A DNA stretch of 64,000 bases from Burkholderiales bacterium (GCA_020854035.1 JADZGE010000042.1:16947-80946); one strand, 5' to 3'. Positions 26,490-35,428 are shown, counted from the first letter of the stretch. The notes: generated by a model not told the origin, from the letters alone. Numbers and translations: made by a program.

Positions 26490-26969
26490 CTAGCCTTTCG
26501 CCACCTTCTCCCGGATCGCCTTGAAGCGCTTGCCGATTTCCTCGGTGTCCGCGGCCATCGCCCAGATGCCGACGTTCTCGTCGTAGACGGCCTCGGGAAT
26601 GGACGACTTCAATCCCGGTTCGAGGATATGGTAGACCGGAAGTCCCAACGGGACTCCTGCCAATGGCCCGGTGTAGCTCGGATCGCCGAACGTCACGGTT
26701 TCCGCGGAAATTTCGGCGCCCTCGATGTCGCTCGCGCCGAGGATCACGATGATGTCATCTCTGGACACATCGTCGCTTTCCGCGATTTTCCTGATGTTGC
26801 GCTGGCTTTCCGGGTCCATTGTGCCGGCGGCGGTTCAGACGAAGCACTCGGTGACGGTATAGACCACCTTTCCGCCCGCGGCTTCGACGCACTGCGCGAT
26901 CGACGGCCCCTGCACGCCGTCGCGCTCGCCGATGACGATCGCGCTTCGCCCACGAATCACGTTTTCCAT
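26490..26969 (-). CDS. grdA: glycine reductase selenoprotein A (GrdA), TGA at 26837-26835 read as Sec
   Basis: Starting at ATG 26969 (AAAGGAG close upstream) and reading through TGA, the product has 159 residues, the normal GrdA size. It begins with AIVIGERDGVQGPSI, followed by TECFV-Sec-TAAGTMDPESQ: Cys42-x-x-Sec45 is the conserved C-x-x-U redox site. The rest carries DIIVILGASDIEGAEISAET, FGDPSYTGPLAGVPLGLPVY. Component A carries the carboxymethyl selenoether between components B and C. Ordinary calling keeps only the last 109 residues. A weak hairpin (CCGG with CCGG, loop of ten bases containing GG) lies 10-27 bases after the start of the TGA; it is less convincing than that in grdB. Confidence 0.9.
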
Positions 26970-27042
26970 GACGCTCCTTTCACGAGAAACCACAAGATCG
27001 CATGTTACAGCAAGAGCGGAGGATGCGCATACCCGCGGCGGA

Positions 27043-28041
27043 TCACTCGGGCTTCATGCCGGATTCACGGATGATCTTCGTCCACCTCGCGAACTCGGCC
27101 CTGATACGCGCGCCGAATTCCTGCGGCGTATTGCCTATCGGCACGGCCGCCGCGTTGGCGAACCACGATCTCGCCTCCGGCGTCTGCAAATCCTTCACGA
27201 TCGCGGCATGCAGCAACGAGAGGATCGATTGCGACGTTCCCGCGGGAGCGAATACGCCGTACCACTGTTCGGCCTCGTAGCCGGGAACCGTCTCCCCGAT
27301 CGCGGGAAGCCCGGGCGCCACCGCGTTGCGCTGCGCCGAGACGACGGCGAGCAGCCGCACCTTGCCCGACTTCGCGAGCGGCAGCGAATTGACCCAGCCG
27401 GTGATCATGAGCTGCGTCTCGCCGCTCGCGACCGCGATGAGGCCCTGGGTGCTGCCCTTGTACGGCACGTGCGCGAGCTTCACCCCGGTCATGCTGCCAA
27501 GCAGCACCATGTTGAAGTGGGTCGTCGAAGCGTTTCCCGCGCTCGAATAGAGCAACTGTCCCGGTCTTGCCCTGGCGAACGCGATGAATTCCTTCATGCC
27601 GCGCACCGGCAGCGAGGGGTGCACCAGCAGCACGGACGTGGTGTTCGCGATCTGGGTGATCGGAGCGAGTTCGGTCACCGGGTCGAACCCCAGTTTCGCG
27701 CCGTAGAGCGCCGGATTGATGGTGATCGGCCCCACCGAGGCGACCATGATGGTGTAGCCGTCCGGCGGTGAGCGCACGACGGCACCCACGCCTATCTGGC
27801 CGCTCGCGCCGGGGCGGGTATCGACGACGACCGATTGGTCGATCCGCTGGCGGAGATTCTCGGCAACGAGGCGGGCAAGCGCCTCCCCGGTGCTGCCCGG
27901 CGGCAGCGGCACGATCATCCGCAGCGGCTTCGCCGGATAGCCCTGGGCATGGGCGCCGAAGCAGGCGAATGCGAGCAGCGCAAGGGCGCAAAGCCGCTCG
28001 CGCCTTCGCGGCTTTCCTCGGGTGACGAATCCGGCGCTCAT
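27043..28041 (-). CDS. Bug/TctC-family receptor heading the grdA operon
   Basis: 332 residues from ATG 28041 (GGAG five bases before). Signal LCALALLAFACFGAHAQ, then YPAKPLRMIVPLPPGSTGEA (G-S-T instead of the usual G-G-x-x-D), DTRPGASGQIG, PPDGYTIMV and HVPYKGSTQG. It is the first gene of the leftward unit receptor-grdA-trx-grdC-receptor-receptor-DUF1445 and lies 65 bases from the divergent LeuC-like gene. The altered ligand loop may reflect a different substrate. Confidence 0.9.
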   Translation of the reverse strand: MSAGFVTRGKPRRRERLCALALLAFACFGAHAQGYPAKPLRMIVPLPPGSTGEALARLVAENLRQRIDQSVVVDTRPGASGQIGVGAVVRSPPDGYTIMVASVGPITINPALYGAKLGFDPVTELAPITQIANTTSVLLVHPSLPVRGMKEFIAFARARPGQLLYSSAGNASTTHFNMVLLGSMTGVKLAHVPYKGSTQGLIAVASGETQLMITGWVNSLPLAKSGKVRLLAVVSAQRNAVAPGLPAIGETVPGYEAEQWYGVFAPAGTSQSILSLLHAAIVKDLQTPEARSWFANAAAVPIGNTPQEFGARIRAEFARWTKIIRESGMKPE

Positions 28042-28106
28042 CCGTTCTCCAGGCACAGGCTGCGTGCGATAATGATAGCAGGCGCCGCAAGCGAGAGGGT
28101 ACGGCA

Positions 28107-29378
28107 ATGGGAATGACGATGGTCGAGAAAATCCTCGCGCGGCACGCCGGCATCCACGATGCGAAACCGGGCGATATCGTCGTCTGCGAGGTCGACATGG
28201 CCGTTCAGATCGACCTCAGCATTCTCGTCGACGACAGGCTCGCCCTTCCCCGGCGCATCGCCGATCCGGACCGGGTGGCGTTGATCATGGATCACCGCGT
28301 TCCCGCGAGCAAGATCGACGATGCGGCTGCGCACCGGAAGGCGCGGCAATTCGCCGCGACGCACGGCATCAGGCGTTTTTTCGACGTGGGTCGTTCGGGC
28401 ATCTGCCATCAGGTGATCCAGGAGAGCGGGCTCGCGCTGCCGGGGCAGATTCTCGTCTGCTCCGATTCGCACACGATTGCCTCTGGGGTGCTCAACTGCG
28501 CCGCGCGGGGCCTGGGGCAGATCGAAATCACCCAGATCATGTGCACCGGCAAGACTTGGTTCCGTGTTTCACCCACGATCCTGTTTCGGCTCGAGGGTCG
28601 CAAGCCGGCGAACGTCTTCGGCAAGGATATCCTGCTCCACATCGCCGGCCGCTACGGCAGCGTCGAGGGTCACAGCGTGGAATTTTCGGGCCCCGGCCTG
28701 CGGACACTGCCGCTCGACGATCGCAGCACGATATGCACGATGTGCGCTGAAATCAGCGCGGACTTCGCGACGATGCCCGCGGACGAGGTGGTGCTGGCGT
28801 ACCTGGCCTCGCGTACGCAGGCGGCATTCGAATCCGCCGTGGCGGACGACGACGCGGAGTACGCCGCGATACACGTCGTGAACCTCGAGGCTGTCAGGCC
28901 TACGCTCGCCCGCCCGGATTTCATTCCGAACAACACGCTGCCGCTCGAGGCGTTCGGGGAGCGGGTGAGGATCGACCAGGCGTTCGTGGGTTCGTGCGCC
29001 AACGGCAAGCTCGAGGACCTGAAGACCGTCGCCGCCGTCCTGAAGGGACGGCGTATCGCGCCGGGTGTCCGCCTCATCGTCACCCCGGCCTCGCAGAAGA
29101 TCTACCTGGAGGCGTTGCGCGCCGGTTATGTCGAGACGATCGTCGAGACCGGCGCGCTCGTCACCAACTCGACTTGCGGTGCGTGCGCGGGGGGGCATAT
29201 GGGCGTGGTGGGCCCCGGCGAAGTCTGCATCACCTCCAGTACGCGCAATTTCCGCGGCCGCATGGGCAGCCCGGACGCGAGGATCTACATGGCGTCCTCG
29301 GCGACGGTCGCCGCATCCGCGGTCCTGGGCTACATCGCCGATCCGACGCCGTTTCTCGTCGAGGCAGGCGTGGCATGA
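28107..29378 (+). CDS. LeuC/homoaconitase-type dehydratase large subunit (423 residues)
   Basis: Aconitase-superfamily large subunit of the short archaeal/HACN type: VCSDSHTIASGVLNCAARGLG, ICTMCAEISAD and the iron-sulfur ligands in GSCANGKLEDL and NSTCGACAGGHMGV. The first motif differs from the usual G-S-C-T-N. Reaction: isomerising hydration/dehydration of a 2-substituted malate such as isopropylmalate, homocitrate, methylmalate or 2,3-dimethylmalate. ATG 28107 has GAGAGG at eight bases. Coupled to the small subunit by ATGA. Divergent from the grdA operon, with a shared 65-base promoter gap. Confidence 0.88.
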   Translation: MGMTMVEKILARHAGIHDAKPGDIVVCEVDMAVQIDLSILVDDRLALPRRIADPDRVALIMDHRVPASKIDDAAAHRKARQFAATHGIRRFFDVGRSGICHQVIQESGLALPGQILVCSDSHTIASGVLNCAARGLGQIEITQIMCTGKTWFRVSPTILFRLEGRKPANVFGKDILLHIAGRYGSVEGHSVEFSGPGLRTLPLDDRSTICTMCAEISADFATMPADEVVLAYLASRTQAAFESAVADDDAEYAAIHVVNLEAVRPTLARPDFIPNNTLPLEAFGERVRIDQAFVGSCANGKLEDLKTVAAVLKGRRIAPGVRLIVTPASQKIYLEALRAGYVETIVETGALVTNSTCGACAGGHMGVVGPGEVCITSSTRNFRGRMGSPDARIYMASSATVAASAVLGYIADPTPFLVEAGVA

Positions 29379-29881
29379 GCGGGAACAACGCGATTCGGGA
29401 GGGCCGCGCATGGGTGTTCGCGGAGGCGAATCTCAACACCGACCTCATGATGCCTACGCGCGGCTACCCGTTGCCGCTCGCGGAGCGGGCCAGGTTGATA
29501 TTCGCCACCTACCGCCCGGGGTGGGCGGAACAGGTCGAGCCGGGTGACGTGCTGATCGCGGGCCGCAACTTCGGCGCGGGCTCGGCGCGCCCCGCTGCCG
29601 AGATATTGCGCGTGCTCGGAATCGGGGCGCTGGTGGCGGAGACGATCAACGGTCTGTTCTTCCGGAACTGCGTCAACTACGCGCTGCCCGCCATGGAGTG
29701 CGCGGGCGTACTCGACGCGGTGACCGAAGGGGACACCGTGCGGGTGGACGTAGCCGAAGGTCTATTGCTGAACAGGCGAACCGGCCGGACGCTGCGTGGA
29801 CCGAAAATGCCGCCGCTCCTCCTCGATATCGTGAACGCCGGCGGCACATACGACCGGCTGCGGCGGGACGGCTACCTGTGA
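29375..29881 (+). CDS. LeuD-like dehydratase small subunit
   Basis: 168 residues from ATG 29375 (ATGA overlap). NLNTDLMMPTRGYPLPL and IAGRNFGAGSARPAAEIL are the swivelling-domain motifs; the usual G-x-G-S-S-R is G-A-G-S-A-R here. ETINGLFFRNCVNYALPAM completes the substrate loop. Partner of the preceding large subunit; the loop changes imply a substrate other than isopropylmalate. Confidence 0.87.
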   Translation: MSGNNAIREGRAWVFAEANLNTDLMMPTRGYPLPLAERARLIFATYRPGWAEQVEPGDVLIAGRNFGAGSARPAAEILRVLGIGALVAETINGLFFRNCVNYALPAMECAGVLDAVTEGDTVRVDVAEGLLLNRRTGRTLRGPKMPPLLLDIVNAGGTYDRLRRDGYL

Positions 29882-30014
29882 ACCGAACCGGTGCGCCGCG
29901 CGGCGCGTTTCACGGCCGTCAGGTAGCGGCGATTGCTCTCTTCGCGCCAGCGATGAATCGCGCGCTCGCCGCACCGGCGGACGCTCCGCGGATGACGGCC
30001 GATTCGGACCCGGC

Positions 30015-32369
30015 ATGAACCCGAACGACAAGGGCGTCGGCGCCTCGCTGCGGCGCAAGGAAGACCGCCGGTTCCTCGCCGGGCGCGGCCAGTTCGTCGC
30101 GGATATCCGGCGCCCGGGCATGCTGGAAGTCGCTTTCGTGCGAGCACCGGTGGCGCACGCGCGGATCACCCGAGCGAGCAAGCCGGCGGGCGTGGAGGAT
30201 CGCGTGTGGTTCATGAGCGACCTTGCCGGCGTGAAGCCGATACGCGCGGTATCGGGTCTTCCGGGATTCAAGCCGTCCGACCTGTGGCCGCTCGCCCGGG
30301 GCAAGGTGCGGCACGTGGGCGAGGCCATCGCGATGTGCGTGGGGCGCACGCGCGCCGAGGCAGAGGATATCGCGGGGCAGGTGGAGATCGAGTACGAGGA
30401 CCTGCCCGCGGTGGTGGACATGAAGGACGCGCGGACGCGACCCGCGGCGCTCGTGCACGAAGAATGGGGTGACAACGTCTTCCTCGAAACGCTGGTCGAC
30501 GACGATCTCGAGGCGGTCCGCGGCTCGGCCGCGGTCTGCGTGCGCCGGCACCTGCGCACCGCCCGCCAGGCGATGTCGCCCATCGAGGGACGCGGCGTGC
30601 TCTGCGAGTGGAACGAACGCCTGGGCCAGCTCGAGATGGTGAGCGCGACGCAGATGCCGCACATCAACCGGGCCGGCCTCTCCGAGTGCCTCGGCATCGA
30701 CCAGGGCGCGATCCGCGTCATCGCTCCCGATGTCGGCGGCGGCTTCGGCTACAAGGGGATACTGCTCGCGGAGGAGGTCTGCCTTGCATGGCTCGCGCGG
30801 CGCCTGCGCCGGCCCGTGCGCTGGCTCGAGGACCGGCGCGAGCAGCTCACGGCGAACGCCAATTGCCGCGAGCACGACTACGAGATCGCGCTCTACGCGG
30901 ATCGCGACGGGCGCCTCCTTGCGATCGACTGCGATGCGACCGTCGATTCGGGCGCTTATTCGCTCTACCCCTTCTCCGCCTGCCTGGAAGCCGCGCAGGT
31001 GAGCTCCATCCTCCCCGGGCCGTACAAGATGGACCGCTACCGCTGCCGCACGTGGTCCGTGGCGACGAACAAGCCGGGAATACTCCCGTACCGGGGCGTC
31101 GGGCGCACCGGGGTGTGCTTCGCGCTCGAGGTGACGCTCGACGCCGTCGCCCGCGCGCTCGGCAAGGAGGCGCACGAGGTGCGCCTTGCGAACCTCGTGC
31201 GCCCGGGCGAGATGCCGTACCGGAACATCACCGGCAAGCATTTCGATTCCGGGGACTATCCCGGGGCCGTGCGCCGAGCGGTGGCGGAGATCGATCTTTC
31301 CCGCTGGCGGGCCCGGCAGAAAGCGGGCGAGCCGGACGGCCGCCGCATCGGGGTCGGCATGGCCGTGTACTGCGAGCAGGCGGCGCACGGCACCTCGGTG
31401 TATCACGGCTGGGGCATCCCCATGGTCCCCGGGCACGAGCAGTGCGCGGCGCGACTCACGCCGGACGGCGTGCTCGAGCTGCGCATCGGCGCGCATTCGC
31501 ACGGCCAGGGGCTGGAAACCACGCTGGCGCAGGTCGCCCACGAGATCACGGGCGTCGATCCGGAGAACGTGCGCGTGGTCCACGGCGATACCGCTCTTAC
31601 GCCGTACTCGACGGGCACGTGGGGCTCGCGCTGCATGGTGATGTCGGGCGGTGCGGTGGCGGGCGCGTGTCGCGAGATCGCCGCGCGCGTGACGAAGCTG
31701 GCGGCGCACATGCTCGGCACGGGGCCGGAGGCGCTGCAGCTGCGCGATGGCGGCGTGCACGTCAGGGGAAGCGATCGCTGCGTGAGTCTCGCGGAGGTGG
31801 CGCACCTCTGGTACCGCCAGCCGCAGCTCCTGCCGCCCGACGCGAATCCCGCCGGCCTCGAGACCGTGGCGGGCTACAAGGCGAAGGTCGATACCGGCAC
31901 GTTCAGCTACGCGTGCCATGCCGTGGCCGCCGCGGTCGACATCGAAACCGGGCACGTGGAACTGCTCGACTACGTGGTGGTCGAGGACGGCGGCAGGCTC
32001 GTCAATCCCATGGTGGTGGACGGGCAGGTCTACGGCGGGACCGCGCAGGGTATCGGCACGGCGCTCTACGAGGAAATGCCCTATGACAACGAGGGACAGC
32101 CGCTCGCCTCGACGCTCGCGGACTACATCCTCCCGGGGGCGACCGAGGTGCCGGCGGTGCGGATCGTGCACATGGAATATCCGTCCCCCCACACCGAATT
32201 CGGCCAGAAAGGCATCGGCGAGGGCGGAGCGATCGCCCCCCCGGCTGCGATACTCAACGCGGTGAACGATGCGCTCGCGCCGCTCGGCGTCGAGATCACC
32301 GAGACCCCGGTCACGCCGCGCCGGGTGCTCGACGCGCTCGCGGCGGGGCGGCACGGAGTGAGTTCGTGA
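30015..32369 (+). CDS. molybdenum hydroxylase large subunit (CoxL/XdhB family)
   Basis: 784 residues. N-terminal hammerhead domain (GASLRRKEDRRFLAGRGQFV), then the molybdopterin-binding domains (PDVGGGFGYKG, HSHGQGLETTLAQVAHEI, QGIGTALYEEM) and the catalytic glutamate Glu736 in FGQKGIGEGGAIAPPAAI. It hydroxylates an aromatic, heterocyclic or aldehyde substrate with water-derived oxygen. The CO-dehydrogenase active-site loop A-Y-R-C-S-F-R is absent (PYRGVGRTG stands there), so CO oxidation is not supported. First gene of an L-M-S-G operon. Confidence 0.9.
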   Translation: MNPNDKGVGASLRRKEDRRFLAGRGQFVADIRRPGMLEVAFVRAPVAHARITRASKPAGVEDRVWFMSDLAGVKPIRAVSGLPGFKPSDLWPLARGKVRHVGEAIAMCVGRTRAEAEDIAGQVEIEYEDLPAVVDMKDARTRPAALVHEEWGDNVFLETLVDDDLEAVRGSAAVCVRRHLRTARQAMSPIEGRGVLCEWNERLGQLEMVSATQMPHINRAGLSECLGIDQGAIRVIAPDVGGGFGYKGILLAEEVCLAWLARRLRRPVRWLEDRREQLTANANCREHDYEIALYADRDGRLLAIDCDATVDSGAYSLYPFSACLEAAQVSSILPGPYKMDRYRCRTWSVATNKPGILPYRGVGRTGVCFALEVTLDAVARALGKEAHEVRLANLVRPGEMPYRNITGKHFDSGDYPGAVRRAVAEIDLSRWRARQKAGEPDGRRIGVGMAVYCEQAAHGTSVYHGWGIPMVPGHEQCAARLTPDGVLELRIGAHSHGQGLETTLAQVAHEITGVDPENVRVVHGDTALTPYSTGTWGSRCMVMSGGAVAGACREIAARVTKLAAHMLGTGPEALQLRDGGVHVRGSDRCVSLAEVAHLWYRQPQLLPPDANPAGLETVAGYKAKVDTGTFSYACHAVAAAVDIETGHVELLDYVVVEDGGRLVNPMVVDGQVYGGTAQGIGTALYEEMPYDNEGQPLASTLADYILPGATEVPAVRIVHMEYPSPHTEFGQKGIGEGGAIAPPAAILNAVNDALAPLGVEITETPVTPRRVLDALAAGRHGVSS

Positions 32370-33178
32370 AGCCGGTCGCCTTCGATTACGCGAGGCCCGC
32401 GACGGTCGCCGCAGCGGTGGAACTGCTCGCCTCGGCAAACGGGAGCGCAAAAGTCATCGCGGGCGGACAGTCGCTCGGCCCGATGCTCAACCTGCGCCTC
32501 GCCCAGCCCGGGCTGCTCGTCGACATACGGCGCATACCCGGGTTGAACGAGGTGAAGAGCGCGCCGGGCGGCTACCTCGTCGGGAGCTGCGTCACCCATG
32601 CGGCCATAGAGGACGGCGAGATACCGGATTTCACGCGCGGGTTCATGCGGAAGGTCGCGGCGGGCATAGCCTACCGGGCGGTCCGCAACCGGGGCACGAT
32701 CGGGGGCAGCGTCTGCCATGCCGATCCGGCGGCGGACTGGCTGACGGCGCTCACGTTGCTCTCGGCGGTTGCGGTGATCGAGGGGCCCGGCGGACGCCGC
32801 GAAATGCTCATGACTGAATTCGTGACGGGACCCTTCGAAACGCGGCTTGAGCCCGGAGAACTCCTCCTCGGCATGCGGGTTCCCGCGCTCTCCGCACGAT
32901 CCCGCTGGTCGTACCGCAAGATCCAGCGCAAACCCGGGGAGTTCGGAGAGGCGATAGGTGCCATGCTGCGCGACGATGATTCCGGGATATGCAGGGCGGT
33001 GATCGGCGCCGCGAGCGGGCCGCCGCGTGTGATCGAGGATGCCGGGTTCCTGGCAGGCGAATGGGATAGGCGACGGGTGCACGCCGCGCTCGAGGAGGCC
33101 GGTGTCGCGGATGACGCCTACCGGGCCCGGCTGCACGGCGCCGCCCTCAGGCGGGCGGCGGCGGAGCTTGCCGCATGA
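32366..33178 (+). CDS. molybdenum hydroxylase medium FAD subunit (CoxM family)
   Basis: 270 residues; GTG start overlapping the L stop (GTGA). FAD-binding motifs KVIAGGQSLGPMLNLRLAQP and RNRGTIGGSVCHADPAADW, then the CO-dehydrogenase flavoprotein C-terminal domain (SRWSYRKIQRKPGEFGEAIG). Transfers electrons from the iron-sulfur subunit to the acceptor. Confidence 0.91.
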   Translation: MKPVAFDYARPATVAAAVELLASANGSAKVIAGGQSLGPMLNLRLAQPGLLVDIRRIPGLNEVKSAPGGYLVGSCVTHAAIEDGEIPDFTRGFMRKVAAGIAYRAVRNRGTIGGSVCHADPAADWLTALTLLSAVAVIEGPGGRREMLMTEFVTGPFETRLEPGELLLGMRVPALSARSRWSYRKIQRKPGEFGEAIGAMLRDDDSGICRAVIGAASGPPRVIEDAGFLAGEWDRRRVHAALEEAGVADDAYRARLHGAALRRAAAELAA

Positions 33179-33669
33179 TGGGGAAAAAGCGCCTCTGCCT
33201 CACCGTGAACGGAAAGCCCGTCGAAGCCGACGTCGAGCCGCGCCAGCACCTCGCCGACTTCATCCGCGACGAGCTCAACCTCACCGGGACGCACATCGGG
33301 TGCGAGCACGGGGTGTGCGGCGCGTGCACGCTCAACCTCGACGGGAAGCCGGCACGCTCCTGCATAACCTACGCCGTGGCCTGCGATGGCGCCGAGGTGC
33401 GCACCATCGAGGGCTTCGACGACGACGACACGATGGCCGAACTGCGCGAAGCGTTTTCCGCCGAGCACGCGCTCCAGTGCGGCTACTGCACGCCCGGGAT
33501 GCTCGTCACGGCGCGCGATATCGTCTTGCGCCTGCCCGAGGCGGACGAGGCGCGGATACGGCTCGAGCTTTCGGGCAACCTGTGCCGGTGTACCGGCTAC
33601 GTCGGCATCGTGCGCGCGATCGCGAAGGTGCTCGCGGCCCGCAGGAAGGGCGCGCGCGATGCAGCTTGA
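33175..33669 (+). CDS. molybdenum hydroxylase small 2x[2Fe-2S] subunit (CoxS family)
   Basis: 164 residues. The plant-ferredoxin-type cluster is held by Cys43, Cys48, Cys51 and Cys63 (GCEHGVCGACTLN and ARSC); the second by QCGYCTPGM and NLCRCTGY. ATGA overlap with the M gene. Electron relay between the Mo centre and FAD. Confidence 0.93.
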   Translation: MMGKKRLCLTVNGKPVEADVEPRQHLADFIRDELNLTGTHIGCEHGVCGACTLNLDGKPARSCITYAVACDGAEVRTIEGFDDDDTMAELREAFSAEHALQCGYCTPGMLVTARDIVLRLPEADEARIRLELSGNLCRCTGYVGIVRAIAKVLAARRKGARDAA

Positions 33670-35428
33670 GCAATCCTTCGATCTCCCCGTGCGGCGCGAG
33701 GCGGCCTGGGCTGCCTTCCAGGACGTCACCCTGCTGGTTTCCTGCCTGCCCGGCGCGTCGCTCGTCGGCGATCCCGCGGCCGACCCGCTCGCGTTCCGGT
33801 TCGCGGTGAAGCTGGGGCCGATCACGGCGAACTTCTCCGGCCAGGGCAAGCTCTCGTACGAAGACGGTTACCGGGGAACGCTGTCGGGCGGCGGCACCGA
33901 TCGCGCGACGGGCTCGCGCGTGAAGGGCAGCGCGACGTTCGACCTGCGGGAAACCGGGAGCGGCACGCAGGTGCGACTGCTGATCGACTACGCGCTGACC
34001 GGCGCCCTCGCTCAGTTCAGCCGGACCGGCATCGTGAGGGAGCTTGCCGACGGGATCACGCGGCAGTTCGCCGCGAACCTGCGGAGCGGCCTGACCGCGC
34101 ACCTGCCGGGCGCCCCGGACGGCGCATCCCGCGCGGCGGCGGAGCCACCGGCGGGGGGAGAGCGGCTCGACGCCGGTCGCCTGCTCTGGAATGCCATCAA
34201 GGCGCGAGTGCGGGGCGCGCCTGCGACCGGACCGGCGCCCGTCGAACGGGATGCGCCGGGCCTTGCCGCGCTCGTCGGCGCCCGCCCGCAATGGACGAAC
34301 CTCACGCCCGCGGGAAAGGTGGTCGCGCTGGATGGCCGGTGGTTGCTGCACGCCGGACCGCCTCTTGCCGATTCCTCGCGTCCACCGGCTCCGGTGCTCT
34401 CGTCGGCCGTGCTCGCGTGCCTCCATGAAGAATGGGCGCAAACGGAAGAGGAAGCCGAGCGCCTCGTGGCGAGCGGTGAGGTGCGGCTCGAACCGGCCCA
34501 GGACCATCGTTGCGTGACGCCGCTCGCGGCGGTGGTGAGCCCGAAGACGACCCTCATCGTCGTGGAGGATCCGGCGCGGCTTGCGCCCCCGGCGTACGCA
34601 CCGCTCGGCACGCCCGGTGCTCCCGATCCGCGGTTCGGCACGCGCGAGCGCGCGATACTCGGGCAGCTCGCCCGGCGGGACGGCGAGCACGCACGGGCGC
34701 TCGCGGCCGCCCTGGCGGAGCCCGTCGACCTCGTTTCCATCGCGGCCGAAGCGCTCGCGAAGGGTGACGATCTCCACCACCGGACGACGTCAGCCGCGCA
34801 ACTTCTCGCCGCCCGGCTCGCGGGGCGCTGCGCCGGCCCGCGGCAATCCCCCGGCGCGCTGATGAACGCTCTTGCGGAGACGCCGCTCTTCTTCCTCACG
34901 TTCTGGATGGCCGCCGCGAAGCTCATCCTGTCCGCCGCCGAGCGGCAGGAACCGCGGACCCTGGTTACCCGGATGGGCGGAAACGGCGAGGTGTTCGGGA
35001 TTTCGCTGGCCGCGCATCCCGACGCTTGGATCACCGTTCCGGCCACGGCGCCGCTGGGGCCCCGCATTCCGGGCACGGAGCCGGGCGCTGTGGTGTTGGG
35101 CGCAATCGGCGACGACGCCGTGATCGACGCGTTGGGCTTCGGGGCACAGGCGCCGCACGTCGCGCCCGACCTGCGCGCCGGGCTGAAGTCGTTCCTGCCG
35201 CCGGGGGCGGCGGCGAGCGCGGATCTGCTCGCAGCGGAGCATCCCGCGTTTGCCGCGGCGCGCGTGCGGGTGGGGCTCGATGCCGCGCGCGCGGCGCAGC
35301 ACGCGGGGACGGTCCTGGTGACGCTGGCGATGGTGGAGGCGACGGGACGCATGGGCCTGCTGGGCCACGGGGTATTCGTGCCCGGCAAGGGGCTTTTCGC
35401 CCGTGCCGCCGGGGCGATTGATTGCTAG
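33659..35428 (+). CDS. fusion of CoxG-like SRPBCC domain and DUF1116 (AllG/YlbE-like) domain
   Basis: 589 residues in one open frame. About residues 1-150 are CoxG/SRPBCC (LEQSFDLPVRREAAWAAFQD, CLPGASLVGD, GSATFDLRETG, LADGITRQFAANL). After an Ala/Pro-rich linker, residues from about 195 match DUF1116: LLHAGPPL, DHRCVTPLAAVVSPKTTLIV, GDDLHHRTTSAAQLLAARLA, NALAETPLFFLTFWMAAAKL and ARMGGN-like TRMGGNGEVFGISL. CoxG proteins assist Mo-hydroxylase maturation or membrane docking; DUF1116 proteins include AllG of the oxamate carbamoyltransferase AllFGH. The ATG at 33659 overlaps the S gene by 11 bases. Why they are joined is unknown. Confidence 0.8.
   Translation: MQLEQSFDLPVRREAAWAAFQDVTLLVSCLPGASLVGDPAADPLAFRFAVKLGPITANFSGQGKLSYEDGYRGTLSGGGTDRATGSRVKGSATFDLRETGSGTQVRLLIDYALTGALAQFSRTGIVRELADGITRQFAANLRSGLTAHLPGAPDGASRAAAEPPAGGERLDAGRLLWNAIKARVRGAPATGPAPVERDAPGLAALVGARPQWTNLTPAGKVVALDGRWLLHAGPPLADSSRPPAPVLSSAVLACLHEEWAQTEEEAERLVASGEVRLEPAQDHRCVTPLAAVVSPKTTLIVVEDPARLAPPAYAPLGTPGAPDPRFGTRERAILGQLARRDGEHARALAAALAEPVDLVSIAAEALAKGDDLHHRTTSAAQLLAARLAGRCAGPRQSPGALMNALAETPLFFLTFWMAAAKLILSAAERQEPRTLVTRMGGNGEVFGISLAAHPDAWITVPATAPLGPRIPGTEPGAVVLGAIGDDAVIDALGFGAQAPHVAPDLRAGLKSFLPPGAAASADLLAAEHPAFAAARVRVGLDAARAAQHAGTVLVTLAMVEATGRMGLLGHGVFVPGKGLFARAAGAIDC

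Noticed and set aside
26820..26969. grdA as a truncated or broken gene
   Set aside because: The frame, spacing, ribosome site and both flanks of the TGA match GrdA exactly; Sec is the normal residue at that codon.
30015..33669. Calling the Mo-hydroxylase a carbon monoxide dehydrogenase
   Set aside because: The A-Y-R-C-S-F-R loop of true CoxL is absent; the large subunit has P-Y-R-G-V-G-R instead.
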